Of a stretch of DNA of 23,352 nucleotides, positions 1-8,328 are shown in pieces; position 1 is the first letter of the stretch; each line of letters begins with the position of its first letter. Source of the DNA: Verrucomicrobiota bacterium (GTDB lineage Bacteria > Verrucomicrobiota > Verrucomicrobiia > Opitutales > Opitutaceae). Location of the stretch: contig JAEYYL010000213.1 in NCBI GenBank assembly GCA_023430825.1, forward strand, positions 1-23,352, written 5' to 3'. A model generated the notes under the pieces. That model saw nothing but the letters and a program-made list of their open reading frames with translations. It was not told where the DNA came from and did not search any database. Made by a program: the position numbers and the translations under genes.

Positions 1-1
1 G

Positions 2-997
2 TTGCGACCGTTCCCGTCAAAAGCCTTACTCGAGGGCGTGCCGGTGCCCCATCCCAGCCCTTCCGACCGCACTGCCATTTTCTTTCCCACGTGGAAGGAC
101 GCTCTGGCTCACGCCACCCTTCCACCGGACCTGCGGGAGCGTTACCGGCGGGCCATCCTGAGTTTCCTCAAATACTGCAAAGAGCACCGAACCGCGGCGT
201 CCGTCGCGCTGATCAGGCTCTATCTCGCCGGGACACCCCGGCAGATCGATCGCGAGGCACTGCGGTGGTTTTATCGAGCCGCGAAGGCCCCTCCTCCGCT
301 CGTTGCCGCGCGCGGAGCCGAGCAGAGCCCCAGCCCGAAGCCCGGTCAGCTCGATCGACCGCCAGGCCGAACGAGAAATGTGGCACCTCCCCCGGCGGCG
401 CGGGATCTCGGCGGCGCGGATTGGGAGCGCGATTTGATCAAGGCGATCCGCGAACGCGGATTCTTGTGGAGAACGGAGGAGACCTATCGAGCATGGGCCG
501 CGAGATTCGCGCGGTTTCTTCGTCCGCGCTCGCCGTATGCGGCGAACGCAGACGACGTCGCCGCGTTTCTCTCCACCCTCGCGGTGGAGCAGAGAGCGAT
601 GCCGTCCACGCAACGGCAGGCGCTCAACGCGCTGGTGTTCCTGATGCAGGAGGCGCTGAAACGAGACCTCGGCGAACTCCAGTTTCAGCGTTCCGCGCCC
701 CGTCGGCGCACGAGCATCGATCCAGTATCAGGCGTGAGGCGACGGCACCACGTGGTCGACAGCACATTTCAGAATGCCGTCCGGCAAGCAGCCGAGCGCG
801 CGGGAATCAACAAGCGCGTGACGCCGCACGTGCTGCGGCATTGCTTCGCGACGCATCTGTTGGAGAACGGCGCCGACATCCGCACGGTGCAGGAGCTGCT
901 CGGCCACGAAAGCGTCGAGACGACGCAGATCTACACCCACGTCATGCAAAAGCCCGGACCCGGCGTGCGCTCGCCGCTGGATGGGTGGGTAAGCTGA
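2..997 (+). pseudogene. Integron-type tyrosine recombinase with internal deletion of the catalytic Arg-I region
   Basis: This resembles the long integron integrases of environmental bacteria: an N-terminal extension (about residues 1-130), a SAM-like DNA-binding domain (about 135-226, including the motif QALNALVFLMQEALKRDLGE) and a C-terminal catalytic half. The second catalytic box is intact: H276-x-x-R279-H280, H302 and nucleophile Y311, followed by the typical GVRSPLD ending. Around residue 226 the protein jumps from the end of the DNA-binding domain straight to the region just before the HxxR box. The segment that normally carries the first catalytic Arg (GxGLR...LR) and the beta-strand Lys is absent, roughly 125 residues by family memory. 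The frame stays open. The product should be unable to recombine DNA. The start is TTG at the window edge, so the 5' end may lie outside. No attI site, attC array or cassettes were recognised downstream. Confidence 0.85.
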
Positions 998-1017
998 GCG
1001 TTGAGGGCTGACCGGTG

Positions 1018-1052
1018 GTTTTGGGTTCTGAGTTTTGGGTTTTGAGTTTTGA
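1018..1052. repeat. Tandem 7-nt repeat (GTTTTGG/GTTTTGA)
   Basis: Five consecutive 7-nt units are visible: GTTTTGG, GTTCTGA, GTTTTGG, GTTTTGA, GTTTTGA, followed by a diverged GTTCGCA. They lie 21 bp after the integrase stop. Such short T/G arrays can vary in copy number by slippage; no function is evident. Confidence 0.8.
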
Positions 1053-1180
1053 GTTCGCAGGCGCCGGGCGCGTGTCAGTGGTCGATGGCCCGCTTAGTTC
1101 CGTTCCTCTGCTCCGTGTTAAAATGGGTCCGTCGATCGGCGGATCGATCGATTACGGCCTCCCGCTAAAATCATTTTTTC

Positions 1181-1208
1181 TACACGAAGTCGCGAAGACC
1201 GCGAAGAT
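1181..1208 (+). repeat. 9-nt-period dispersed repeat, diverged copy (CGAAG type)
   Basis: Units TACACGAAG, TCGCGAAG and ACCGCGAAG follow a T-rich stretch. The spacing and shape match the CAGAG-type copies at 5484, 15865 and 16672, but with GAAG in place of GAG. The spacer from 998 to 1510 holds this, the 7-nt array, an inverted repeat and two REP-like palindromes; no credible gene was found in it. Confidence 0.6.
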
Positions 1209-1291
1209 CAGGCGGCGGAGGTCGGAGCCAGGGGGTCAGGCCGATAACTATTGATTCCGCTTCTTTGCGGCCAATCCGTCCGGTTTGCGGC

Positions 1292-1316
1292 GGACCGCCC
1301 GGAGGTCGGTCCCTAC
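1292..1316 (-). repeat. REP-like palindrome with GTAG head
   Basis: On the minus strand GTAG is directly followed by arm GGACCG, a 9-nt loop and arm CGGTCC. This is the same head-plus-stem layout as the copies at 1491, 4785 and 15228, with a different stem sequence. Confidence 0.6.
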
Positions 1317-1358
1317 CTTTGATCCGGCGGCCCACTTGGGGAGCGCAGGCGCGGGGTT

Positions 1359-1395
1359 CTGCGCGTGGCGCGATCATCCCTGCGCTCACGCGCAG
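1359..1395. other. Inverted repeat, 9-bp arms
   Basis: CTGCGCGTG at 1359-1367 is the exact reverse complement of CACGCGCAG at 1387-1395, with a 19-nt spacer. It lies between the broken integrase and hflX. It has no conserved attC core (GTTRRRY / RYYYAAC), so it is not called a recombination site. Confidence 0.45.
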
Positions 1396-1490
1396 AGCCA
1401 CGGGACGGCGGGCGACCGGCAATCCGTGAGGTGACGGGCGGGGCGATCGGCGCTACCTCGGGCAGGCGCGGAGGGCTGCCGCTACGGAGA

Positions 1491-1510
1491 GGGCGGGTCG
1501 GAGACCCACC

Positions 1511-1514
<4 letters not shown>
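1491..1514 (-). repeat. REP-like palindrome supplying the hflX stop codon
   Basis: On the minus strand this reads GTAG, arm GGTGGGTC, loop TCC, arm GACCCGCCC, with one stem mismatch. The TAG of the head (1511-1513) is the stop codon of hflX. The stem may also work as a weak terminator or mRNA 3'-end stabiliser, but no T-tract follows. Confidence 0.75.
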
Positions 1515-2791
<1,277 letters not shown>

Positions 2792-2907
2792 CAGGATAAA
2801 ACGGGAACGGAAGCGCGAAAGGTCGATGGCGTCAACGTAGGCGCGGAGGATCGCGACCGGGCGTCAGCGCGCTTGCGGATGGAGACGGCCCAACTACGGT
2901 TGGCGTC

Positions 2908-3288
2908 ATGAAATCCTGCTCGATCCTGGTCGTGGACGACGAACCGGAGCTGCGCGACCTGATCGGGCGTGTGCTGATCGGGGCGGGGCATCGCGTGACG
3001 TGCGCGGAAAATGGCGAGCATGCGAGCCGGCTGCTGTCGGGCGAGACGTTCGATGTGGTGCTGACGGATGTGATCATGCCGGAAAAGGACGGCATGCAGG
3101 TAATCACCGAGCTGCGGCGGAAGCATCCGGGGGTGCGGGTGATCGCGATGTCGGGCGGAGGGCATGTGCCGCGCGATCAATATTTGAAGATTGCGAAGGG
3201 GCTCGGCGCGCACGCGGTGCTGGAAAAACCGTTCGACAATGTGGAGCTGGCGCGCGCGATCGCGTCGGTGCTGCCGGCGGAGAATTGA
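2908..3288 (+). CDS. Single-domain response regulator (CheY-like receiver)
   Basis: This 126-residue protein consists of one receiver domain and no output domain. The acidic pair is D10/D11, the phospho-acceptor is D54 in the motif TDVIMPEKDG, the switch Ser is S82 and the conserved Lys is K107 in EKPF. It probably relays phosphate between kinases or acts by protein binding. No histidine kinase adjoins it; the hybrid kinase at 18676-21354 lies about 15 kb away and a link is only conjecture. ATG is at 2908, with no clear Shine-Dalgarno. It is divergent from hflX and convergent with the lactonase gene. Confidence 0.95.
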   Translation: MKSCSILVVDDEPELRDLIGRVLIGAGHRVTCAENGEHASRLLSGETFDVVLTDVIMPEKDGMQVITELRRKHPGVRVIAMSGGGHVPRDQYLKIAKGLGAHAVLEKPFDNVELARAIASVLPAEN

Positions 3289-3307
3289 GGCGGAGGCAGG
3301 CGAGCGC

Positions 3308-3338
3308 GAAACGCGGCGGAGGCGCCGCGGCTCCATGG
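3308..3338. repeat. 31-bp dispersed element, copy 1
   Basis: The element runs from GAAACGCGGCGG to GCGCCGCGGCTCCATGG and contains a GC-rich inverted repeat. A second copy at 18627-18657 differs at two positions. A looser relative ending GTGGCTCCATGA lies at 15271-15300. It sits in the 60-bp convergent gap between the response regulator and the lactonase gene, where it could act as a transcription barrier. Confidence 0.7.
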
Positions 3339-3348
3339 GGCTGTTCGG

Positions 3349-4401
3349 CTAAGCGAAGAGGACGCAGACGGGGGCGGGGATCTCGACGCGCGCGGGTGTC
3401 GCGGTGAGGCGGCCGGTGTCGGGGTCGACGCGGAAGGCGGTGAGGTTGTTCGAATCCTGATGCGCGGCGATGAGCCAGTGCCCGTCGGGCGAAAGGGCGA
3501 AATCGCGCGGGTGCGCGCCGCCGCTGGCGATGGTTTGCACGAGCGACAGCTGGCCCGTGGCATCGTCGAAGGCGAAGACAACGAGGGTGTCGGGGCCGCG
3601 GTTCGAGCCGTAAACGAAGCGGCCGTTGGGATGCACGCGGACGGCGGCGGAGGTGTTTACGCCCTGGAAATCGGCGGGGAGCGTCGAGCGCGTGTCGCGG
3701 GTTTCGAGGGTGCCCTGGTCTGCGTCGTAGCGATAGGCGGTCACGGTTCCGCTTAGTTCGGCGATCATGAACGCGTGGCGGCCGTCGGGGGAGAAGGCCA
3801 TGTGGCGGGGGCCGGCGCCGGGAGCGGTGGTGAGGAACGGAGGTTCGGCGGGCGAGAGTGAGGCGGAGGCGAGGCGGAGGCGGTAGTTGAAAATTTTGTC
3901 GACGCCGAGGTCGCAGACGAAGACGCGGCGGTTGTCGGGGGAGATCGTGGCGGAGTGGGGATGCGGTGCGGTTTGGCGTTCGGGGTCGACGCTGGCGCCG
4001 CTGTGGCGGATGACGGGCGAAGGCGGGGCGAGCGTGCCGTCGGCGTTGACGGGGACGGTGGCGACGAGGCCGGAGTGATAAAACGAGAGGACGAGGAGGC
4101 GACCGGTGGCGTCGATGGCGAGATGAGCGGGCGGCTTGCTGATGCTGGGCAGCGGTGGGGCGAGCGGGGTGAGTTGGGCGCGATCGGGCGAAAGGGCGAA
4201 CGCGACGGCGAAGGCCGCGGATTCGGCGACGGCGTAGAGTTTCGTGCGGTCGGGCGAGAGGGTGAGGTAGGTGGGGTTGGGCGTTTCGGCGGCGACGCGC
4301 GGCGGAGTGAACGTGCCGGCGGCGGGGTCGAAGGACAGCGCGTAGATGCCCTTGCTGCCTTTGGAAGTGTAAGTGCCGATGAAGAGAGGGAGGAGGGACA
4401 T
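3349..4401 (-). CDS. Lactonase-family beta-propeller protein (6-phosphogluconolactonase-like)
   Basis: This belongs to the seven-bladed beta-propeller lactonase family (Pfam Lactonase, YbhE/Pgl-like), whose characterised members hydrolyse 6-phosphogluconolactone. Blade signatures recur: FIGTYTSKGSKGIYAL at the N-terminus, GAGPRHMAFSPDGRHAFM in the middle, VRVHPNGRFVYGSNRG, and GAHPRDFALSPDGHWL near the end. The frame is open further upstream, but ATG at 4401 (MSLLPLFIGTYTSKG) fits family N-termini and gives 350 residues, the usual size; the upstream extension is Arg/Ala-rich and unlike the family. There is no signal peptide, so it is probably cytoplasmic. It has no pentose-phosphate neighbours, so the substrate is uncertain. 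A hairpin lies 46-72 bp upstream in its leader. Confidence 0.88.
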   Translation of the reverse strand: MSLLPLFIGTYTSKGSKGIYALSFDPAAGTFTPPRVAAETPNPTYLTLSPDRTKLYAVAESAAFAVAFALSPDRAQLTPLAPPLPSISKPPAHLAIDATGRLLVLSFYHSGLVATVPVNADGTLAPPSPVIRHSGASVDPERQTAPHPHSATISPDNRRVFVCDLGVDKIFNYRLRLASASLSPAEPPFLTTAPGAGPRHMAFSPDGRHAFMIAELSGTVTAYRYDADQGTLETRDTRSTLPADFQGVNTSAAVRVHPNGRFVYGSNRGPDTLVVFAFDDATGQLSLVQTIASGGAHPRDFALSPDGHWLIAAHQDSNNLTAFRVDPDTGRLTATPARVEIPAPVCVLFA

Positions 4402-4446
4402 GGGAGGAAGTGCGGCGAGCGGGGCGCGGCGAGGGTTCGACCGCCA

Positions 4447-4473
4447 GACAGCGTCGCAAGCGCAAACGCTGTC
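4447..4473. other. Inverted repeat upstream of the lactonase gene
   Basis: GACAGCGT (4447-4454) and ACGCTGTC (4466-4473) are exact inverted arms around an 11-nt loop. On the minus strand the hairpin lies just upstream of the chosen lactonase ATG, so it could be a leader structure or a repressor site. No regulator binding to it is known. Confidence 0.45.
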
Positions 4474-4543
4474 AGCGAGCGGGCGACGCGCCAAGTCCGG
4501 CGCGCGGAAGAATTCGTGTGCGGGGCATGGGGCGGAACCCGGC

Positions 4544-4568
4544 GCTCGGCGAAAGGGTTTCGCCGAGC
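4544..4568. other. Perfect hairpin, 11-bp arms with 3-nt loop
   Basis: GCTCGGCGAAA (4544-4554), loop GGG, and TTTCGCCGAGC (4558-4568) form a perfect stem. It has no T-tract on either strand and lies in the 401-bp gene-free stretch 4402-4802. Function unknown; it could belong to an untranslated RNA ending at the terminator at 4696. Confidence 0.5.
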
Positions 4569-4695
4569 TCGAGATGGAATTGAAACCCGAGGCGTGACGG
4601 AGGGTCCGGGTGGGGCGCAGGGTTGGACGCCTGTGATTTCTTACGTTCTGCTTGCCGGAATGCTGCCGTGTTGCGGTGAGCGTTTAGCCATAGTT

Positions 4696-4730
4696 GAACC
4701 CCGCCGGGCGACTGGCGGGGTTCTTCGTTT
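4696..4730 (+). terminator. Strong intrinsic terminator with no gene upstream on its strand
   Basis: GAACCCCGCC (4696-4705), loop GGGCGACT and GGCGGGGTTC (4714-4723) form a perfect 10-bp stem, followed by TTCGTTT on the plus strand. The minus-strand reading ends in GGTTCAACTATGG, which is not T-rich, so the signal favours plus-strand transcripts. No plus-strand ORF of interest lies in 4402-4695. Confidence 0.7.
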
Positions 4731-4784
4731 ACTCGCCAGCGAGGCGGAGAGCGTCGGCGCTGCGGGCTAGATGAGGTGGGGGAA

Positions 4785-4806
4785 GGCGGGCTGAAGCCCG
4801 CCCTAC
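4785..4806 (-). repeat. REP-like palindrome supplying the tag stop codon
   Basis: On the minus strand GTAG is directly followed by GGCGGGC, loop TTCA and GCCCGCC, a perfect 7-bp stem. The TAG (4803-4805) is the stop codon of the glycosylase gene. It shares its stem core with the copy at 15228. Confidence 0.8.
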
Positions 4807-5378
4807 TTCAGTTTTGCGCAGGCGGCGTGGCGGGGGCAGGTGACGAGGTGGTCGTTGACCAGGCCGCTCGCCTGCATGAACGCGTAGCAGATGGTGGTGC
4901 CGACGAATTTGAAGCCGCGTTTCAACAGATCGCGGCTGAGGGCATCGCTCTCGGGCGTGCGGGCGGGGACCTCGCGCGGGGTGCGGCGGCGGTTCACGAT
5001 GGGCTGGCCGCCGACGAAGGACCACAGGTAGCGATCGAAGCTGCCGAACTCGCGTTGCACGGCGAGGAACGCTTTCGCGTTTTTGATCGTGGCGGCGATC
5101 TTCAGGCGGTTGCGGACGATGCCGGCGTCGGCGAGGAGCGCGGCGGTTTTGCGTGCGGTGTAGCGCGAGATTTTGTCGGCGTCGAAATGGTCGAAGGCGC
5201 GGCGGTAGTTTTCGCGTTTGGCGAGGATCGTCGACCAGCTCAGGCCGGCTTGGGCGCCCTCGAGGATGAGGAGTTCGAAGAGGGCTCGGTCGTCGTGCAG
5301 CGGCACGCCCCATTCGGTATCGTGATAGACGATGTCGAGCGGTTTGGTCGGCCAGGGGCAGCGTTGAAGGGGAGGCAT
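4803..5378 (-). CDS. tag: DNA-3-methyladenine glycosylase I
   Basis: Tag removes 3-methyladenine from alkylated DNA to start base-excision repair in the cytoplasm. The 191-residue protein has the N-terminal RCPW with zinc ligand C7, YHDTEWGVP with H19, the catalytic-pocket E40 in LEGAQAGLSW, and the C-terminal zinc ligands H177 and C181 in NDHLVTCPRH. The family's YAFMQASGLVNDH segment is intact. ATG at 5378 (MPPLQRCPW) is the only start consistent with the family. It stands alone, with no ada or alkB beside it. The last two codons (AAG TAG) run into a REP-like palindrome; the protein stops soon after the last zinc ligand, so the repeat fixes the C-terminus without damaging the fold. Confidence 0.96.
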   Translation of the reverse strand: MPPLQRCPWPTKPLDIVYHDTEWGVPLHDDRALFELLILEGAQAGLSWSTILAKRENYRRAFDHFDADKISRYTARKTAALLADAGIVRNRLKIAATIKNAKAFLAVQREFGSFDRYLWSFVGGQPIVNRRRTPREVPARTPESDALSRDLLKRGFKFVGTTICYAFMQASGLVNDHLVTCPRHAACAKLK

Positions 5379-5483
5379 GAGAGGCGATGGGAGCGGGGAG
5401 AGATTACGCGAGGATTACGACAGCGTGGTGTCAGGAGTGCGGCGGGACCATCGAGAAGCGCGACGAGAAAGCGTTCTGAGGTG

Positions 5484-5510
5484 AACCACAGAGTCACAGA
5501 GGCCGCAGAG
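5484..5510 (+). repeat. 9-nt-period dispersed repeat
   Basis: Units ACCACAGAG, TCACAGAG and GCCGCAGAG follow one another after GTGA. The same unit pattern recurs at 15865 and, inverted, at 16672. Confidence 0.75.
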
Positions 5511-5547
5511 AAGTCGCTCCGCACGCGCGGGGAAGGGCGTCTCGATT

Positions 5548-5570
5548 CCGTGGCTGAAGCCCACGGCTAT
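5548..5570 (-). repeat. REP-like palindrome, variant
   Basis: On the minus strand ATAG is followed by CCGTGGGC, loop TTCA and GCCACGG, a stem with one bulge. The loop and layout match the copies at 4785 and 15228, while the stem and head have diverged. Confidence 0.6.
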
Positions 5571-5747
5571 AGTCGGGTCTCGCACGCGAGAGCCGGAGGC
5601 GCTACGCGAGAGCGGGAACGAGAGCGAAACGTTCTGGAGCGGTGGTATATGTTTCGGCGTGGCGGACGGCGTGGGGAAAGTTCCGAAACCTGTCTGACGG
5701 GGCAGGGACGCGGGGAACATGACCGCTGCGGAAGGGACCATCCCCGC

Positions 5748-6014
5748 ATGCCGACCGACGATTTGCCCATTCTCTACATCAAGCCCGGCTGTCCGTGGTG
5801 CCACGAAGTGCTGGAGTTTCTGAATGCCCACGGGGTCAGCTATCGCGAGCAGGACGTGACGGCGGACGGCGGCGCGATGCGGGAGATGCAGCAAAAATCG
5901 GGGCAGACGAAAGCGCCCACGCTGGACTGGCATGGCCAGATCCTGGCGGATTTCGGCGTCGATGAACTGGTGCCTTTTCTGCGAAAACAGAACGTGAAGC
6001 TCGAGGATAGTTGA
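5748..6014 (+). CDS. Glutaredoxin family protein
   Basis: This small cytoplasmic thiol-disulfide oxidoreductase probably uses glutathione or a related thiol. The 88-residue protein has a dithiol active site C15-P-W-C18 after a beta-strand (PILYIKPG), and the cis-proline P57 in KAPTLDW. It lacks the usual TVP and GG(Y/C) signatures in strict form, so it is closer to the divergent glutaredoxin/UXX-star-type group than to E. coli GrxC. The start is the ATG at 5748; the frame is open far upstream, but glutaredoxins begin a few residues before the first strand. The purine-rich GGAAGGGA lies about 11-18 bp upstream and is a weak ribosome-binding site. Its partner and target are unknown; neighbours give no hint. 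Confidence 0.9.
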   Translation: MPTDDLPILYIKPGCPWCHEVLEFLNAHGVSYREQDVTADGGAMREMQQKSGQTKAPTLDWHGQILADFGVDELVPFLRKQNVKLEDS

Positions 6015-6243
6015 GCGATCGAGCGCGCGGTCGTTGACCGCCGGAACGGATGCAGAGTGCATGATGGGCGGGCGTTTTGCCTTGGCAGCGCGGTGAGTTG
6101 CGTAAGGCAGGGTTGTCGTAAAACGTTGTTTATCTGTTTATTGAGCGATAGGGTCCGCCTGGCACGCGCCGAGCAGAAGGAGGTGTGTCGGGAGGCGCAT
6201 TCCGCGTCGCTCGTATCACTCCCAACCTCAACTCCACTCCACC

Positions 6244-6417
6244 ATGCTTAGATGGGCACTTATTTTTCTGATCGTCGCGATTGTCGCAGGTTTGTTCGGC
6301 TTCACCGGGATCGCCGGGGCTTCCGCGGACATTGCGCGGATTCTGTTCTATGTGTTCCTGGTTCTGCTGGTCATCGCGGCCCTCGTCGGGGCATTCAAAG
6401 GACGTCCGCCGGTCTGA
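6244..6417 (+). CDS. DUF1328 small membrane protein (YtjA-like)
   Basis: The 57-residue protein begins MLRWALIFLIVAIVAGLFGF and contains two hydrophobic segments (about 4-20 and 31-51) around a short GASADIARI turn, then a basic tail (FKGRPPV). This order (LxWALxFLIVAxxAxxxGFxGIAGxxAxIAxxLF) is the signature of the DUF1328/YtjA family, inner-membrane proteins of unknown function often linked to stress induction. ATG at 6244 is the only suitable start. No Shine-Dalgarno is seen within 15 bp. A near-perfect terminator follows 73 bp after the stop. The upstream 230 bp (6015-6243) hold no gene. Confidence 0.93.
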   Translation: MLRWALIFLIVAIVAGLFGFTGIAGASADIARILFYVFLVLLVIAALVGAFKGRPPV

Positions 6418-6489
6418 CCTGAACCGTTCCGCTGCAGGCCGGGCGGCCGGATCGCGCGATCCGCGCGGAGGCGGTCGTAACGGCAACGC

Positions 6490-6522
6490 AAAAAAAGGGA
6501 GCCGGTCGGGCTCCCTTTTTTT
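6490..6522. terminator. Bidirectional intrinsic terminator
   Basis: A seven-A run, GGGAGCC (6497-6503), loop GGTCG, GGCTCCC (6509-6515) and a seven-T run make a perfect symmetrical terminator. It lies between the convergent DUF1328 gene and the exported-protein gene and should end transcripts from both. Confidence 0.95.
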
Positions 6523-6539
6523 GACTCGAATCGTGGCGC

Positions 6540-7325
6540 TCAGCTTTCGGCGCGGGCGGCGGAAAGATTTACGGAGCCGACGGCGAGGAAGTGAATCCGT
6601 CCGCCGCTCACCAAACCGGCCGCGCCGGCGGCGATCACCGTGCGGCTGGAGCCGTAGCGAAAGTAGTCGGTGTCGGCACGCGGAAGGTCGACGACGGCGC
6701 GGGCTTCTTCGGCGACGGCGGGCGAGAGGCGTCGGGTGGTGAGGTAGGTGGAATTCACCGAGACGGTCGGCGTGCCGGCGGTGACCATGAGGCCCGGCTG
6801 GTTGCGTCGCGCCCAATCCTCGATGCAGCCGACGAGGAGGGCGAAGGAAAGGGTGTCGTGGTTTTTCCAATACGCGACTTCCTCGTCGTAAACCCCGCGA
6901 TGGATGACGAGTTGGTAGGCGCGATCGAGCACGTCGCGATAGGCGTCGGGTTGGGAAGCGAGGGCGGCGACATGGCGCTGCATCAGCGCGGTGTAGGTCG
7001 TGGCGTCGGCCGGGGTGGCCTCGAGCTCGGCGGGCGTGGGGGCGCGACCGAACGCATCGACGAAGGCTTTCAGGCGGGTGGCGCGTTGAAGGGAGGCGTC
7101 GGAGCGGAGCTGTTGCTCCAGGCGGGCAACGAGGTCGGCGACGGAGGCTTTGTCGGTTTGCGTGGCGGGGGCGAGTTCGGCGGCGGACGGTGCGCGGCCG
7201 AGGGCGAGGAGGTAGGCGGCCTCGATGCGTTCGGGCTGGGCCGGGGGTGGAAGCGGCGTAGCGGCGAACGCGACTGACGACAGGACGAGGGCGCAGGCAA
7301 GGAGGAGGGGCAAGCGAAGCTTCAT
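6540..7325 (-). CDS. Exported protein of unknown function
   Basis: The chosen ATG at 7325 gives 261 residues starting with a classical signal peptide (MKLRLPLLLACALVLSSVAFA, cleavage probably after AFA); a start 21 bp upstream would spoil it. The mature part is mainly helical. The motifs AAYLLALGRAPSAAEL and FVDAFGRAPTPAEL repeat, each with (Y/F)xxAxGRAP(S/T)xxEL. A later segment (AYRDVLDRAYQLVIHRGVYDEEVAYW) resembles DUF4214-like helical repeats, so that domain is a possibility but is not established. The C-terminal part is Ala/Val-rich with a probable beta character. The protein is probably periplasmic. No neighbour suggests a role. It ends next to the strong bidirectional terminator. Confidence 0.75.
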   Translation of the reverse strand: MKLRLPLLLACALVLSSVAFAATPLPPPAQPERIEAAYLLALGRAPSAAELAPATQTDKASVADLVARLEQQLRSDASLQRATRLKAFVDAFGRAPTPAELEATPADATTYTALMQRHVAALASQPDAYRDVLDRAYQLVIHRGVYDEEVAYWKNHDTLSFALLVGCIEDWARRNQPGLMVTAGTPTVSVNSTYLTTRRLSPAVAEEARAVVDLPRADTDYFRYGSSRTVIAAGAAGLVSGGRIHFLAVGSVNLSAARAES

Positions 7326-7529
7326 GGGATGCAGGCAAGACGGCAACGCGGGGCATACGATGCGTCAAATCTGATAGTTCCCGGGCGATCTGGGGAGCGC
7401 GGCGCAGGGCCTGGCGGGAGCCGCGACTCCGGCGGGGGGAGCAGGGTGGAAATCGCCGATGTCTCGGTTGGAAAACAAATCGGTCGCGGCTGGCCCGGAA
7501 GCCGTCGGGCGTGGGGAGGATGGCGAGTC

Positions 7530-7788
7530 ATGAGCAGCACGATCACCTTCATTCACGGCATGTTTCATAACGGCAAAAGCTGGGAGAAATGGATGCCGCG
7601 CGCACCACTGCGACGTCGTTCACGAAAGTCGCGACGTGCTGCGCGATGCGATGGGAGAGGCGGGGCGCATCGATCTCGACCGTCCGCCCGCGCCGCTGCT
7701 GTTCATCGGCGCGGAGGCGGACCGGGTCATTCCGGACGAGCTCAGCAAGAAGACCGCGGAGGCATATACGGATCGAACGAGCCGATGA
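7530..7788 (+). pseudogene. Alpha/beta-hydrolase remnant (internal deletion plus frameshift)
   Basis: From ATG 7530 the frame reads MSSTITFIHGMFHNGKSWEKW, the N-terminus of an alpha/beta hydrolase with its oxyanion-region HGMF. The homology then stops. From about 7618, shifted by +1, the sequence reads VHESRDVLRDAMGEAGRIDL and APLLFIGAEADRVIPDELSKK, the region of such hydrolases carrying the catalytic acid (D in GAEADRVIP), and ends TDRTSR at a stop at 7786. The nucleophile-elbow Ser (GxSxG) and roughly 130-160 intervening residues are missing, as is the final part with the catalytic His. The coding capacity is destroyed. The tail overlaps the convergent sixA-like gene by 47 bp, which suggests a second rearrangement at the 3' end. 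Confidence 0.82.
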
Positions 7789-8242
7789 TTTCCGGCGAAA
7801 CCTGCCAGCGGACGAGCCAGTGGGAGGCGTCGCGTTCGAGGGCGAGCGCGGCGCATTTTTTCAGGATGAAATGCGGCGGGTGGGCGGCGCCGGTCACGAG
7901 GACCGAAGCCAGTGCGCTCAAGTGCGGTTCGTGACCGACGAGGGCGACGGCGGTGCGGCGGCGCGGCAGGCGCGCGGCGACGATGGCGGGATCGTCCTCT
8001 CCTTCGAGACCGCCGATCTCGACGAGTCGGGCGCGAAGGCGGAGACCCTTGACCAGCAGCGCGGCGGTTTCGCGGGAGCGATCAAGCGGGCTGTGCCAGA
8101 CTTCCGTGCACGCGAAGGCGCGGTTCGATTTTAGGAACGCGGCGAGGTCGCGCACCTGGTTGCGTCCGCGCGCGCTGAGCGGGCGGGCGGGATCTTCGGC
8201 GGCGTCGACGGCATGCGCGTGGCGGATGAGAAAGAGTCGCAT
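7742..8242 (-). CDS. sixA: SixA-type histidine phosphatase
   Basis: This member of the histidine phosphatase superfamily has the N-terminal catalytic motif LIRHAHAVDA (R7-H8) and the second catalytic His in VGHEPHLSALA, with the SixA pattern DxxRPLSxRGRxQ and SPLxRSRETA between them. SixA proteins dephosphorylate phospho-histidine, for example on HPt domains or the PTS protein NPr. The 166-residue size is typical. The frame is open far upstream, but only ATG 8242 places the RHA motif at the N-terminus. The last residues (FDPYMPPRSSC) are encoded in the stretch overlapping the hydrolase remnant. Whether its target is the hybrid kinase relay elsewhere in the window is unknown. Polyphosphate-linked SixA/CHAD genes are not adjacent. 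Confidence 0.9.
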   Translation of the reverse strand: MRLFLIRHAHAVDAAEDPARPLSARGRNQVRDLAAFLKSNRAFACTEVWHSPLDRSRETAALLVKGLRLRARLVEIGGLEGEDDPAIVAARLPRRRTAVALVGHEPHLSALASVLVTGAAHPPHFILKKCAALALERDASHWLVRWQVSPEIIGSFDPYMPPRSSC

Positions 8243-8328
8243 GGCAGGAGCATGAGGGGACAGCGCGGGCGCGCAAACGGTGCATGGGCGGGCTTGAGCC
8301 GGCGGCCGGGAGCGGCCTTGCTCGGCGC

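Larger units (their letters stand above)
5379..5747. other. Gene-free spacer rich in repeats between tag and the glutaredoxin gene
   Basis: The spacer holds a 9-nt-period repeat (5484-5510), a REP-like palindrome (5548-5570), a short hairpin from TCTCGC/GCGAGA near 5578, and an inverted repeat GTTTCGG (5651-5657) / CCGAAAC (5683-5689) about 60 bp before the glutaredoxin start, which could be a regulatory site. No convincing gene was seen; an open frame crossing it is a 5' extension of the glutaredoxin frame without homology to anything recognised. Confidence 0.6.

Noticed and set aside
1015..1254. A 79-codon frame after the integrase
   Set aside because: It is built from the 7-nt tandem repeat and other repeat sequence, and shows no protein-like pattern.
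1359..1395. An attC-like recombination site near the integrase
   Set aside because: The 9-bp inverted arms are real, but the attC core triplets (GTTRRRY and complement) and bulged bases are absent, and no cassette gene lies beside it.
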